DNA of 32,336 nucleotides, from assembly GCA_905236755.1 (NCBI GenBank), contig CAJOCR010000023.1, positions 1-32,336 of the forward strand, in the 5' to 3' direction. Source of the stretch: an uncultured Prevotella sp. (GTDB taxonomy: Bacteria > Bacteroidota > Bacteroidia > Bacteroidales > Bacteroidaceae). The position numbers were made by a program, and so were the translations under genes. The notes beneath the pieces are model-generated. The model was not told the DNA's origin. It made no database searches and was given only the letters and a program-made list of their open reading frames with translations. Positions 22,216-30,328 of the stretch are shown piece after piece. How positions within the stretch are numbered: position 1 is the first letter of the stretch; each line of letters opens with the position of its first letter.

Positions 22216-22611
22216 TTAATGATTTGACAGCGCATAAATACTGTATGTTACCAGAATATCTAAACCTCCAACAAGTATCAACACCATCCATGCAAATGGA
22301 TTGTGTGGCATAAAAGCAACTGCCAATATGCCATCAATGCTCAGTGCTCCATATATAAGCATATATGGCCTATGTAAAAACGGATGTTCTTTAACTTTGT
22401 TATGAAGCATTGCTACAAGCAAACCGCACACTATCAGCAGCATGCCACACATAAGGCTCATATAAGTCATTGCCTGCTGCTTGGCCACACTCAGCACTTC
22501 CAGGCCGCCATTTATGAGCGGTGTAAAAGTTGCAGCGATATGGATGAAACCCATTATCGCAATCGCCATCGCAATCATACGAACATAAATTCCTTGTCTT
22601 GTAGCATTCAT
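22216..22611 (-). CDS. Small four-helix membrane protein of unknown function
   Basis: This 131-residue protein has four hydrophobic segments at about 10-30, 45-67, 80-100 and 105-127, with short charged loops (NKVKEHPFLHRPY between helices 2 and 3). It resembles small uncharacterised inner-membrane proteins that accompany regulators, but I cannot name a family. It is first in the string of minus-strand genes running to about 18083, directly behind operator site 3. The second LytTR regulator is transcribed divergently from the other side of that operator. Confidence 0.75.
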   Translation of the reverse strand: MNATRQGIYVRMIAMAIAIMGFIHIAATFTPLINGGLEVLSVAKQQAMTYMSLMCGMLLIVCGLLVAMLHNKVKEHPFLHRPYMLIYGALSIDGILAVAFMPHNPFAWMVLILVGGLDILVTYSIYALSNH

Positions 22612-22664
22612 TTTTTACTAATCTCCTATTTTTTATCGCAATTATATTTAATGATTCAACGATA

Positions 22665-22672
22665 CAAAAATA
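22665..22672 (-). promoter_or_regulatory. -7 element of the detoxification gene string
   Basis: TATTTTTG (minus) matches TAnnTTTG; the leader is about 48 nt. The -33 position reads TATG, a poor match. Operator site 3 begins 28 bp upstream. Confidence 0.6.
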
Positions 22673-22700
22673 CAATTAGCTATTGATATAATCATAATTC

Positions 22701-22730
22701 TGGGACATACTGCACGTTTCTGTGACAAAT
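22701..22730 (-). promoter_or_regulatory. LytTR-type direct-repeat operator, site 3
   Basis: Gene strand: distal ATTTGTCACA (22730-22721), proximal GTATGTCCCA (22710-22701), 20 bp apart, 28 bp to the -7 element. It lies in the 220-bp divergent gap before the 4-TM LytTR gene, and its orientation and spacing fit the minus-strand gene only. Confidence 0.65.
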
Positions 22731-22817
22731 GGGCATTAAAAAGGATGAAAAGAGCATAAAATGATAGAAAGTAAGCATTTTTTCTCTTCAATCTATACTT
22801 TTTATTTCTTTTTTTTA

Positions 22818-22825
22818 TATCTTTG
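22818..22825 (+). promoter_or_regulatory. -7 element of the 4-TM LytTR gene, near-leaderless
   Basis: TATCTTTG at 22818-22825 is followed by ATG at 22832, leaving at most a base or two of leader. The upstream TTG in the same frame (22823) is part of this element, which argues for the ATG as the start. No clear -33 element is seen. Confidence 0.55.
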
Positions 22826-22831
22826 TCAGCT

Positions 22832-23731
22832 ATGAACAAAGCTCACAAAGAAACTATCAGAACCCGCTTCATCAGCACTGCCTTCATTGTACTGGCATTA
22901 GCCATCTTTAAGCCCTTCGGACTCGAAGTTTGGCAATGGCAAACCTATGTTCATTTGATGGCATTGTTTATATTGGGCATATTATGTTGCTTCATTACAG
23001 AAGTCATTTTGCGATACATTATCCGTATGCCCCGTTCCTACGATCGTGGCATAAACTATATCATTAGCCGTAATCTGCGTTTCCAAAGCATCAACACTCC
23101 GTTGGTAGCATTGGTAATCTGTATTTATCGCCATGTTGCGATGAGTTACTGGGCAGATGGCAACAAACTGTCTTTAAGCAATTTTCTGGAGACGTTGATG
23201 ATTATCGCCTTCCTTTCCTTCACCATCGGATTATACTGGCGATTCAAGTTCCGTAGCCGTTATCTATCTGTAGAGTTGGAAGAAACCAAAGAGCTGAACG
23301 AACAACTGAAGAAATTGCAGATTTCAAATGCAGTAAACCAGCAACAAACGGAGAACGATGTTCTTACAGAAAACACATATCAGAATTCACAGATAACACT
23401 CGAAGGTAACACCAACGAAAGTGTTACCTTCGAGATTTCAAATCTGTTATATATAGAAGCTGTTGGCAACTATGTCAAGGTGATACAAATTCACGATGGC
23501 GAAGTGAAGACAAATATGCTTCGCGCCACAATGAAACAGATGGAAGACAAACTGCAGGATTATGCCATGATAGTACGTTGCCATCGTGCCTTTATGGTCA
23601 ATCTCGGTCAGGTTGAGCAGATTTCCTCTAATTCTCGCGCCATGAAGCTCGTCATGCAGCAATGTCACGACGTCATCCCTGTTTCCCGCAGCAATGTCAA
23701 TAAACTTAAGGAACTACTGGAACAACTGTAA
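22832..23731 (+). CDS. Four-TM membrane-bound LytTR transcriptional regulator
   Basis: This 299-residue protein starts MNKAHKETIRTRF. Four membrane segments lie at about 13-31, 39-64, 88-108 and 118-138, then a charged coiled-coil linker (VELEETKELNEQLKKLQ) and a C-terminal LytTR domain at about 200-299 (LLYIEAVGNYVKVIQI, MLRATMKQM, MIVRCHRAFMVNLGQV, VIPVSRSN). There is no receiver or histidine-kinase domain, so sensing presumably occurs through the membrane part. The LytTR domain is closely similar to that of the TPR-LytTR protein at 12136-13779, including the recognition-region words VRCHRAF and PVSRSN, so both may read related sites. Operator site 3 lies just upstream but faces the divergent gene. 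It ends 27 bp before a convergent gene. Confidence 0.88.
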   Translation: MNKAHKETIRTRFISTAFIVLALAIFKPFGLEVWQWQTYVHLMALFILGILCCFITEVILRYIIRMPRSYDRGINYIISRNLRFQSINTPLVALVICIYRHVAMSYWADGNKLSLSNFLETLMIIAFLSFTIGLYWRFKFRSRYLSVELEETKELNEQLKKLQISNAVNQQQTENDVLTENTYQNSQITLEGNTNESVTFEISNLLYIEAVGNYVKVIQIHDGEVKTNMLRATMKQMEDKLQDYAMIVRCHRAFMVNLGQVEQISSNSRAMKLVMQQCHDVIPVSRSNVNKLKELLEQL

Positions 23732-23758
23732 TTATCTTATCCATTTCTAAACTCGATT

Positions 23759-24991
23759 CTATTCTATCGTTTCTGGCTTTGCCCAAAATAAATCAGAATC
23801 TGTTGTTACAACTCCTTTTTTATTATCAGCAAAACCAACGGGAACAAGATAAATATACTCTGCTGTTTTGGTACGATAATCACTCTCTGGATTAAACTGA
23901 TTATGCTTATTACATTCGAAATAGTAGAGATTCTTCGACATATAATTATACAGATATCCCTCTTTAGTCTGCTTTTCACGATGATTCCAATTGGCTGTCT
24001 CACAAAGTACCAATGGCTGATCATTAATCATTCGTTCGCGCACCTCGGCAATACTAAGCAAGTTACCGTTTTCATCCATTACCCAAGCATCATTAGTGGG
24101 GTCTATCCATATCCATTTCTGTAATTGCTCTGACCACACACTATTGATAACATGACACTCTGTATCATTAGGATCAGCAGGTAAACAAGTAACATAACGA
24201 GCAGGAATGCCAATAGACAAATACATTTCGCAAAGTGATATAGCCAATTGACGACAATTCACACCTCTACCTGAGGCCTTACAATAATTGTATAAATCTA
24301 TAGCGTCCATCTCTGCAAAAGCTCTATGGCTACCATCGTGAGGCATATTGTCATGAACAAAATGCAACAAGTTGATAATCTTCGACAATTCATCACCCTG
24401 CCCTGCAACAGAATCGAGTTTTAAATAATCACGTACAGCATGTAGCCTATAATCATCTTTTGATTGATAGGTAAACATAACATTCTCATTTTTCGTGTCC
24501 TTAGCATAAGGAGCCGAACCCTTAAGTCGTTTAAGTGGCGTTCTTTCCTTTACTACTTTCAATAATTCATTGTATTTTTTTTCGTTACGAAGAGACACCA
24601 AATCATTATCAGACAACATATTGTCGTAATATGTATACCCAAGGTTTATTGCCCGCTCCAAAGCCAATATTGCCTGTTTTTTCTTTCCAATAACAGCATA
24701 ACAGCAAGCCAGATCATAATAGTAAAGGTTATTTGACTGTTTAAAACTTGCTTCTGGAATATTTATAACCTTATAGATAGTGGAAGTATCTATCAAATTA
24801 ATGAGTGTGGTAAGCGGAGCTATTGCTTCTTTGTGCTTACCTTCCTTAATAAATTCTTTATATGCACTCTCAGTCTTGAGCATTTGCGACATAAACACTT
24901 CAATTCTATTTTGAGAATCGGCGCTCATCGTAAATACGAACAACAACGCTATTACGATAAGCATTTTCTTTGAAAAAAATATTGCTTTCAT
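23759..24991 (-). CDS. Secreted TPR and transglutaminase-like domain protein
   Basis: This 410-residue protein uses the ATG at 24991; the longer frame begins with TTG. A signal peptide (about 5-26, ending MSADSQ) precedes a TPR-like helical region (about 40-150, LYYYDLACCYAVIGKKKQAI and ALERAINLGY) and a transglutaminase-like core with Cys246 (GRGVNCRQLA), His280 (ECHVINSVWS) and Asp297 (WIWIDPTND), a complete papain-like triad. The expected location is the periplasm or cell surface, with a protease-like or crosslinking role; the substrate is unknown. It lies 13 bp after the PhzF-like gene, in the unit controlled by operator site 4. The CutC fusion gene encodes another transglutaminase-like protein of a different subgroup. 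Confidence 0.85.
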   Translation of the reverse strand: MKAIFFSKKMLIVIALLFVFTMSADSQNRIEVFMSQMLKTESAYKEFIKEGKHKEAIAPLTTLINLIDTSTIYKVINIPEASFKQSNNLYYYDLACCYAVIGKKKQAILALERAINLGYTYYDNMLSDNDLVSLRNEKKYNELLKVVKERTPLKRLKGSAPYAKDTKNENVMFTYQSKDDYRLHAVRDYLKLDSVAGQGDELSKIINLLHFVHDNMPHDGSHRAFAEMDAIDLYNYCKASGRGVNCRQLAISLCEMYLSIGIPARYVTCLPADPNDTECHVINSVWSEQLQKWIWIDPTNDAWVMDENGNLLSIAEVRERMINDQPLVLCETANWNHREKQTKEGYLYNYMSKNLYYFECNKHNQFNPESDYRTKTAEYIYLVPVGFADNKKGVVTTDSDLFWAKPETIE

Positions 24992-25004
24992 ATCTATCAA
25001 ATAT

Positions 25005-25892
25005 TTACTTTTGAAAATATAATCCTTCTATTTTCTTAGTGGCTTTGCCACCAAACAAAATATGACCATCCCAGCACTTAAGTTTTATGGAATTGAAAAT
25101 ACGATTATTACCACCTTGCTCTATCGTGATAGGCTGACCATCCCATAACATTTCACTCAATAGATAGTTGGCAAAAGCGCTATTACCAGAACCAGTTGCA
25201 GGATCTTCAAGATAACCAAACTTTGGCGCAAAAACTCGGGTGTGAGCATAAGCTTCACCATCTAAAGTTTGTTTTGAAAAAATGAGGATAATATCAATAT
25301 CACTACTCAAACAGAAATCCTTAAGACTTTGTTCATTAGGATAAACAGAAATTTCTGTTTCCATATCACATATAGGTACAATAAGTGTTCGCAAACCAGC
25401 ATCAATGATACGAATTGGTAAATCTTTGCGGACGGAATCGTGAGGCAGACTAAGTGCACCCTCGATTTGTGCAATAGATAGATTCATCGGATATTCTATC
25501 GGATCAGGAGCCGTGATATACACGGCATCCTCTTCATTGATGGCATTATAAACCTCAATTATTCCCTTACAGTTTGTCTCGACTGTAATGACAGGCTTAG
25601 CCAACAGCTTAGGTATTTCCTTCACCATTGTGTACATGGTAGCAATGGTTCCATGACCACAAAACTCCACCTCACACTCTGATGAATAATATGTAAGTTT
25701 GCAATCTGCAACATCAGAGTGACTACAAAACACAACTTCCATAACAAAGCCTTTGTGTTCAGCAGCTATTGCCAGCATCTGTTCGGGAGTCAATTGCTCT
25801 TGCTCCGTAAAAATACATGCCGCAGGGTTGCCTAATGAACCACCTGCCGTAAAAGCATTACTCTTAACGTATCTATATTGTTTCATCTTCAT
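25005..25892 (-). CDS. PhzF-family isomerase-like protein
   Basis: This 295-residue protein has the two-lobed PhzF fold pattern: N-terminal YRYVKSNAFTAGGSLGNPAA, the catalytic Glu region at about 47-56 (GFVMEVVF, in place of the usual SETTF), FCGHGTIAT at about 77-85, and the C-terminal mirror GYLEDPATGSGNSAFANYL. The conserved acid and the GHGT and DPATGSGN loops are kept. In phenazine producers PhzF isomerises DHHA, but most homologs belong to other, largely unknown pathways, and no phenazine genes are here. The start overlaps the end of the small membrane-protein gene by 20 bp and the transglutaminase gene follows closely, so the three form one transcript. Confidence 0.85.
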   Translation of the reverse strand: MKMKQYRYVKSNAFTAGGSLGNPAACIFTEQEQLTPEQMLAIAAEHKGFVMEVVFCSHSDVADCKLTYYSSECEVEFCGHGTIATMYTMVKEIPKLLAKPVITVETNCKGIIEVYNAINEEDAVYITAPDPIEYPMNLSIAQIEGALSLPHDSVRKDLPIRIIDAGLRTLIVPICDMETEISVYPNEQSLKDFCLSSDIDIILIFSKQTLDGEAYAHTRVFAPKFGYLEDPATGSGNSAFANYLLSEMLWDGQPITIEQGGNNRIFNSIKLKCWDGHILFGGKATKKIEGLYFQK

Positions 25893-26151
25893 TGCTGTTT
25901 CTCGTTATCTTTTCTTCCTTTGAACTCAGATATGTTGCAAGAACAAGACCAGCCAAAATACCAACACCAAGATTGATACCTAATGCAACACTAACAGCAA
26001 CACCAAGACACATACCCATGCCGCCGTGCTCATAGGTTTCCTTATCCCATTTACGACTTGCATTTATTTTAAAGAATACTGCAAGCAAAAGCCCCATAAC
26101 CATCCAAGGCCATGCAGCCTGTAAAAAACCAACTAAAGTCTCCATATCCAT
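25873..26151 (-). CDS. Small two-helix membrane protein with glycine-rich segment
   Basis: This 92-residue protein has a first helix at about 12-27 (AAWPWMVMGLLLAVFF) and a long glycine-rich second one at about 43-74 (GGMGMCLGVAVSVALGINLG, then GILAGLVLATYL), separated by a basic loop. The C-terminus is polar. The glycine spacing would permit tight helix packing or oligomerisation. I do not recognise a family. It is the first gene of the site-4 unit, with a leader of only ~15 nt, and overlaps the PhzF-like gene by 20 bp. An ATG two codons in (26145) is an alternative start. It mirrors the detoxification string, which also starts with a small membrane protein. Confidence 0.7.
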   Translation of the reverse strand: MDMETLVGFLQAAWPWMVMGLLLAVFFKINASRKWDKETYEHGGMGMCLGVAVSVALGINLGVGILAGLVLATYLSSKEEKITRNSNEDETI

Positions 26152-26171
26152 TTATCTAAAAAACGATGTTG

Positions 26172-26179
26172 TAAAAATA
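26172..26179 (-). promoter_or_regulatory. -7-like element of the PhzF/transglutaminase unit
   Basis: TATTTTTA (minus) matches TAnnTTTG except for the last base. The -33 position reads TAAA, a poor match. Both elements being weak fits activator dependence. Operator site 4 begins 28 bp upstream. Confidence 0.5.
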
Positions 26180-26207
26180 CAAAATATTACGAACCACACT
26201 TTATTTC

Positions 26208-26237
26208 TGGGATAAACAATACAAATATGTGATGAAT
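26208..26237 (-). promoter_or_regulatory. LytTR-type direct-repeat operator, site 4
   Basis: Gene strand: distal ATTCATCACA (26237-26228), proximal GTTTATCCCA (26217-26208), 20 bp apart, 28 bp to the -7-like element. The proximal half-site is identical to that of site 2. It lies between the Dabb terminator and the small membrane-protein gene. Confidence 0.65.
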
Positions 26238-26252
26238 GACATAATAGATTAT

Positions 26253-26283
26253 AAAAAAAGCCCTGATGCAAAAGCAACAGGGC
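26253..26283 (-). terminator. Intrinsic terminator of the Dabb gene
   Basis: On the minus strand GCCCTGTTGC and GCATCAGGGC pair with one mismatch around a TTTT loop, followed by seven T. It ends 26 bp past the Dabb stop codon and 15 bp before operator site 4. Confidence 0.85.
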
Positions 26284-26308
26284 AAGATTTGGAGCGAATA
26301 AAAATATT

Positions 26309-26614
26309 TTAGATCTCGAAATCAAGACACAAACGCTCTACAGCGTAAGGGCGTACCTTTGTATCACGCACTGCCACATGAGCAGGATGTGGAGCATAGC
26401 CTTTAAGAGCCTCTGCACTTTCGAGAGTACTATCGAGCATTACATCTGCATTTGATGAATCTAATCGTCCATCAATATGAACTGTAACTTCAAGAAGTCC
26501 TGGTACTTTGCCTACTAATCCCTCAAGACCAGCCTTGATTTCAGCCTTTACTTTTGCCTTCTCTTCTTCTGAGAGTTCTGGATTAAGTTTCCAGAGAATA
26601 ATGTGTTTAACCAT
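26309..26614 (-). CDS. Dabb-family (stress-responsive alpha/beta-barrel) protein
   Basis: This 101-residue protein is typical in length and pattern for Dabb domains, which form dimeric alpha/beta barrels: MVKHIILWKLNPELSEEEK at the start, a central GLLEVTVHIDGRLDSSNADV strand region, and YAPHPAHVAVRDTKVRPYAV near the end. Some Dabb proteins are enzymes acting on small aromatic or polyketide substrates, many are stress-induced, and most in Bacteroidota are unstudied. It has its own promoter (-7 TACTTTTG at 26654-26647) and terminator, so it is a single-gene unit. No direct-repeat operator is present upstream. Confidence 0.88.
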   Translation of the reverse strand: MVKHIILWKLNPELSEEEKAKVKAEIKAGLEGLVGKVPGLLEVTVHIDGRLDSSNADVMLDSTLESAEALKGYAPHPAHVAVRDTKVRPYAVERLCLDFEI

Positions 26615-26646
26615 ACGCTTTTTTTATTTTAAACAAAATGTTTCTA

Positions 26647-26654
26647 CAAAAGTA
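26647..26654 (-). promoter_or_regulatory. -7 element of the Dabb gene
   Basis: TACTTTTG (minus) matches TAnnTTTG, giving a leader of about 30 nt. No clear -33 element. Confidence 0.5.
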
Positions 26655-26681
26655 TAAATAATTGTGCACTAAGCATCTTTT

Positions 26682-27551
26682 TTATTTACTATTTTTATCG
26701 TAATTGGGCACTTTGTCACGATAGAACACGATGGTATCTGTATGCGACACCGATTCTGCAGCAAAGAAACCTAAACAACCACCCGAAATATTACTATGCG
26801 GATTGGCACCTCTTCCATACTGACTTGCACGAAGTTCACAAAGATAATTATAGACGGTACGATCTACTGTGATCAGTTCCGCAGTGATTCTATCGCCATC
26901 ATAGAATATCCACTTCCAGTTTTCTTTCTCATCATCATTCATCATCTTTTCGCTGACTGTCACCATATCCATAAAGATGGTACCTGGCGGACAGCCACGA
27001 TCATCAAACAAGTCCCAAGTATAAGGTTCCGTTTGTGGTTTACCTTCAAAGTGCGGATGTGAAGAGAAACGATACATTCTAAACCATAAGTAATTTCGCT
27101 GATCGGGGTTAGGATCTTTAGCCCACATCTCGTAACTCAGCCATCGCTCGTTCATCATAGGCATCCACATAAACTCTGACGATACAATAGGAGCTTGTGA
27201 AGGCATCAGAGAAGTTGCCTCATAATGTTTACCTTCAAAGTCAACACTCAGTTGGTAGGTATTACCTGGCACGCCTGTTACAGACGAATAGTAGCAATCC
27301 TTTTCTACATCATAAGTCAAAGCGATGGTGGAACCATTACCAGTAATAGTCACGATAGCACCCTCCAAACAATGTGCATGCGTAGCATCATTCACTGAGC
27401 GACTACGACTGACGACGACCATACATCCTTCGTTAGAAATATGCCCCTCGATAACTACAATGGGATCAATCTCGTTGAAATCAAAATCTATTTCCTTAGT
27501 ACAAGCTGTAAATAGTCCCAAAGCTAACAGCAAATATATTATCTTTCTCAT
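26682..27551 (-). CDS. DUF4249-family lipoprotein
   Basis: This 289-residue protein has a lipoprotein signal peptide (MRKIIYLLLALGLFTAC, lipidated Cys17) followed by the DUF4249 pattern: IDPIVVIEGHISNEGCMVVV, then an Ig-like strand region with LEGAIVTITG, GVPGNTYQLSVDFEGKHYEA and a C-terminal GGCLGFFAAESV. DUF4249 genes usually pair with TonB-dependent receptors, as here: the receptor gene ends 6 bp upstream, so the two are co-transcribed. A surface or outer-membrane accessory lipoprotein role is likely; the ligand is unknown. Confidence 0.88.
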   Translation of the reverse strand: MRKIIYLLLALGLFTACTKEIDFDFNEIDPIVVIEGHISNEGCMVVVSRSRSVNDATHAHCLEGAIVTITGNGSTIALTYDVEKDCYYSSVTGVPGNTYQLSVDFEGKHYEATSLMPSQAPIVSSEFMWMPMMNERWLSYEMWAKDPNPDQRNYLWFRMYRFSSHPHFEGKPQTEPYTWDLFDDRGCPPGTIFMDMVTVSEKMMNDDEKENWKWIFYDGDRITAELITVDRTVYNYLCELRASQYGRGANPHSNISGGCLGFFAAESVSHTDTIVFYRDKVPNYDKNSK

Positions 27552-27557
27552 TATCTC

Positions 27558-29651
27558 TTAATATTTTATCGTGAATGACACAGAAGGAATGATTCCAAAA
27601 AGTGATGTCTGCTCAACCTTAGTACCTGATGGCTTGTCATCATCGTTGAGGAACTGTATCACATACGGGTTATAATGGTTATAGGCATTATAAATACCAA
27701 ACGACCAAATGTGTGTAGCCCTACCATGCTTTTTCGTATAAGTAGCACTAATGTCAAGACGGTGACAGGCAGGAGCACGATATCCGTTGCGCTCATGATA
27801 ATAATAGAAAGTAGAGCCACTCATATCGTATTTGCCAGAAGGTGCCGTCAAAGCCTGACCGGTATTATAGTGCCATGTAGCAGCAACTTCCCACGTATTC
27901 GACAGTTTATACATACCTACAACCGACAGGTCGTGGCGACGGTCATTGGAAGCAGTGTACCATTTGCCACCGTTGATACCCTCAATCTTATTATCCGACC
28001 ACGACAGCGTATATGACACCCATCCTGTTAGCAATCCTTTGTTTTTGTGAGCACAGAGTTCCAAGCCATAGGCACGTCCCTTGCCACCCAATATCAGTCG
28101 TTCGATTTCTATCTCTGAATAGAACAGCTTGCCATCACGATAGTCATATACATTACGTATGTCTTTGTAGTAAGCCTCTGCCGAGAAATCATATTCGCCA
28201 TTTTTAGTGATGCCCGCCCATCCTAACGCTATTTGGTCTGCTTGCTCAGGTGCTACGATATTACTTGTCATTGTATATCGGTCGAAAGGCATCGACATAG
28301 AACTATTACTGATGGCGTGTATATCCTGTGAAGTGCGACTATATCCAAGTTTCAAACTATGTAGCTGACTGAGTTTCAACTTTGCACTAAGACGTGGCTC
28401 CACATTCGTGTAAGTCTTTACTATATGTCCACTCGCAGTATTAAGAGTCTCTGTGATGTTTCCGTCTTTGTCTATCAAATAATAAGGAGCGTCCCCCAAC
28501 ACAGAGAAAAGATGGAGACGTACACCAGCAGACAGTTCTAACTGCTTGCCGACGCGCCACTCATCACCAATCCATGCAGCACCCATCAGAGCATTACGAC
28601 GCTCACGCTCATGCAATTCAACTATATCCCATTCTGCCGATTGTAGCTGTAGAAAAGTTCCTTCCAAGCCATAGTTAAAACGATGTTGACCTGGCGCCCA
28701 CACCTGCTGATGGCGCAACGTGGCGTGGCGAATGTATCCCTTCATCTTATAGTAACTGCTAAGCATATCCATACCCATATCGCATTGATAGATACTATAT
28801 GCCAGTTTTGTATTGACATAACGGGTGTCGCTAAATGTGTGCAGCCAGTTGGCTGTTGCAGCCGTATTACTCCACTCCATCATCATCATATCCTCAATAG
28901 CCATATTGTCGCGTCCATGAAAGAATGAGAGCGCCAGCATATCCTTTGGCGATAAATGGAAATTCAGACGTACGTTGGTATCATAGAAGTGTAATGTATT
29001 ATTTTTATACTCATCGCTTAATCCTAAGAAAAGATCAAGATATGAACGTCTGCCTGCAACAAGGAACGACGATTTGTCCTTCTGTATAGGGCCTTCTGCC
29101 ATCACCTTAGCAGAAAGTAGTCCTACTGATGCACCATAATGGTAGTTATTAACATCGCCCGAACGGGTACTAATGTCAAATACTGAGGAAGAGCCACCAC
29201 CTAACTGAGCTGGTACCATTCCTTTATATAGCGAACCATTCATCAAAGCATCATCATTGAAAGAAGAGAACAATCCCATCAGATGGCCAGCATTATACAC
29301 AGTAGCGCCATCCAAGAGTATGAGATTCTGTGCTGCTGTGCCACCACGCACCTGATAACCTCCAGAGCCTTCACTCTCACTTTTTACACCAGGCAAGAGT
29401 TGAATACTCTTAAGTATATCTTTCTCTCCAAATAGTGACGGAACCTTGGCAAGAGTAGCAATCTCAACCTTCTCAACGCCCACTTGCACCTCATCAACTC
29501 TTTTTGAAGCCGAACGCGAACTAATGGTTACTTCACGCAACGTCTCTTCGTGTGCAATATCATCCTTCTGTGCTCTGCTCACAGTTGGGAAAAGCAATAT
29601 CCCAACCAGCAAGCCCATTAGCCTAAATACTTTCTCTTTTACTATTTTCAT
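27558..29651 (-). CDS. TonB-dependent receptor partnered with DUF4249
   Basis: This 697-residue protein has a signal peptide (about 1-27, ending VSRAQ) and starts the plug domain without a carboxypeptidase-D-like N-domain (LREVTISSRSASKRVDEVQ, KDILKSIQLLPGV, GGYQVRGGTAAQNLILLDGA, GMVPAQLGGGSSSVFDI). The barrel fills residues about 200-697 and ends SVSFTIKY with the usual terminal aromatic. It is shorter than the receptor at 14630-16993 because it lacks the N-domain. The DUF4249 lipoprotein gene follows after 6 bp. A good constitutive-type promoter lies upstream and no direct-repeat operator is seen, so it is probably outside the proposed LytTR regulon. Confidence 0.88.
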   Translation of the reverse strand: MKIVKEKVFRLMGLLVGILLFPTVSRAQKDDIAHEETLREVTISSRSASKRVDEVQVGVEKVEIATLAKVPSLFGEKDILKSIQLLPGVKSESEGSGGYQVRGGTAAQNLILLDGATVYNAGHLMGLFSSFNDDALMNGSLYKGMVPAQLGGGSSSVFDISTRSGDVNNYHYGASVGLLSAKVMAEGPIQKDKSSFLVAGRRSYLDLFLGLSDEYKNNTLHFYDTNVRLNFHLSPKDMLALSFFHGRDNMAIEDMMMMEWSNTAATANWLHTFSDTRYVNTKLAYSIYQCDMGMDMLSSYYKMKGYIRHATLRHQQVWAPGQHRFNYGLEGTFLQLQSAEWDIVELHERERRNALMGAAWIGDEWRVGKQLELSAGVRLHLFSVLGDAPYYLIDKDGNITETLNTASGHIVKTYTNVEPRLSAKLKLSQLHSLKLGYSRTSQDIHAISNSSMSMPFDRYTMTSNIVAPEQADQIALGWAGITKNGEYDFSAEAYYKDIRNVYDYRDGKLFYSEIEIERLILGGKGRAYGLELCAHKNKGLLTGWVSYTLSWSDNKIEGINGGKWYTASNDRRHDLSVVGMYKLSNTWEVAATWHYNTGQALTAPSGKYDMSGSTFYYYHERNGYRAPACHRLDISATYTKKHGRATHIWSFGIYNAYNHYNPYVIQFLNDDDKPSGTKVEQTSLFGIIPSVSFTIKY

Positions 29652-29700
29652 TGAAAAATATTAATTAATTACGAATTTCTTGTAAGAATTAATTTGACCG

Positions 29701-29731
29701 CAAAACTACAAACTGCTATAATTAGTTACAA
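29701..29731 (-). promoter_or_regulatory. Promoter of the TonB receptor/DUF4249 pair
   Basis: TTG at 29731-29729, a 20-bp spacer and TAGTTTTG at 29708-29701 fit the Bacteroidota consensus; the leader is about 45 nt. Confidence 0.65.
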
Positions 29732-29740
29732 GTTCTATTC

Positions 29741-30328
29741 TCATTTTATCCAATTGTCTAAGAATGTCATTTGTTCTTCTGTATGAAACCAATGCTCTCC
29801 ACCTTCCATAATGGTTAAAGAGGCGTTGTGTTTATTGGCAAAGTTAGTGATGGTATCAATTGACATTAGATGATCTTTGCTGCCATAAAGAATCTGCGTT
29901 GGCACATTCCATTTGATTGGGTGGTTTCTTACGTAACACAGATAATCCCAAGACAGGTCTTCACCGAATTCTGTATGAACCACACCTTTTGATTCCAGTT
30001 CGTGCTCTGTAACACTTGCCCACTTCATCATATCGGTAATCAGTTTCTCCATATCAACGATTGGAGAGATAAAGTAGGCCTTCTGAATCATGTCGTCAAT
30101 GCCTGCATTCATACTGAAGAAAGCTCCTATACTGTTAGCAATCAGAATAATATTTTCATATTTGCCTTTTAGTTCTTCTACGGCTATGCGTATCTCCTTA
30201 CCTGTTTCCCAGGGAGTGAACGTTTGATAATCCAAGCCTATTACTTCGCTATCAGCAAACAACATTCTGTAGTGTTCACTTTCAGTTGCACTACCACCTT
30301 TTCCGTGAATATATAATATTGCATTCAT
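29741..30328 (-). CDS. Small alpha/beta hydrolase
   Basis: This 195-residue alpha/beta-hydrolase opens with an oxyanion-type motif (AILYIHGKGGSATESEHY). The nucleophile elbow is ANSIGAFF, so the usual G-x-S-x-G reads N-S-I-G. The acidic residue is in YGSKDHLMS and the histidine in GGEHWFH near the C-terminus. It resembles short YdeN/RBBP9-like serine hydrolases. The ATG overlaps the upstream esterase stop by 4 bp, so translation is coupled. It is last in the four-gene operon beginning at 32085. Substrate unknown. Confidence 0.83.
   Translation of the reverse strand: MNAILYIHGKGGSATESEHYRMLFADSEVIGLDYQTFTPWETGKEIRIAVEELKGKYENIILIANSIGAFFSMNAGIDDMIQKAYFISPIVDMEKLITDMMKWASVTEHELESKGVVHTEFGEDLSWDYLCYVRNHPIKWNVPTQILYGSKDHLMSIDTITNFANKHNASLTIMEGGEHWFHTEEQMTFLDNWIK

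Noticed and set aside
22400..22675. 91-residue minus-strand frame overlapping the small membrane protein
   Set aside because: Shadow frame of the 22216-22611 gene; it would cross the promoter.
22721..22730. TGTGA half-sites in the operators read as CRP sites
   Set aside because: CRP sites are inverted repeats (TGTGA-N6-TCACA); here the half-sites are direct repeats 20 bp apart, which fits LytTR rather than CRP.
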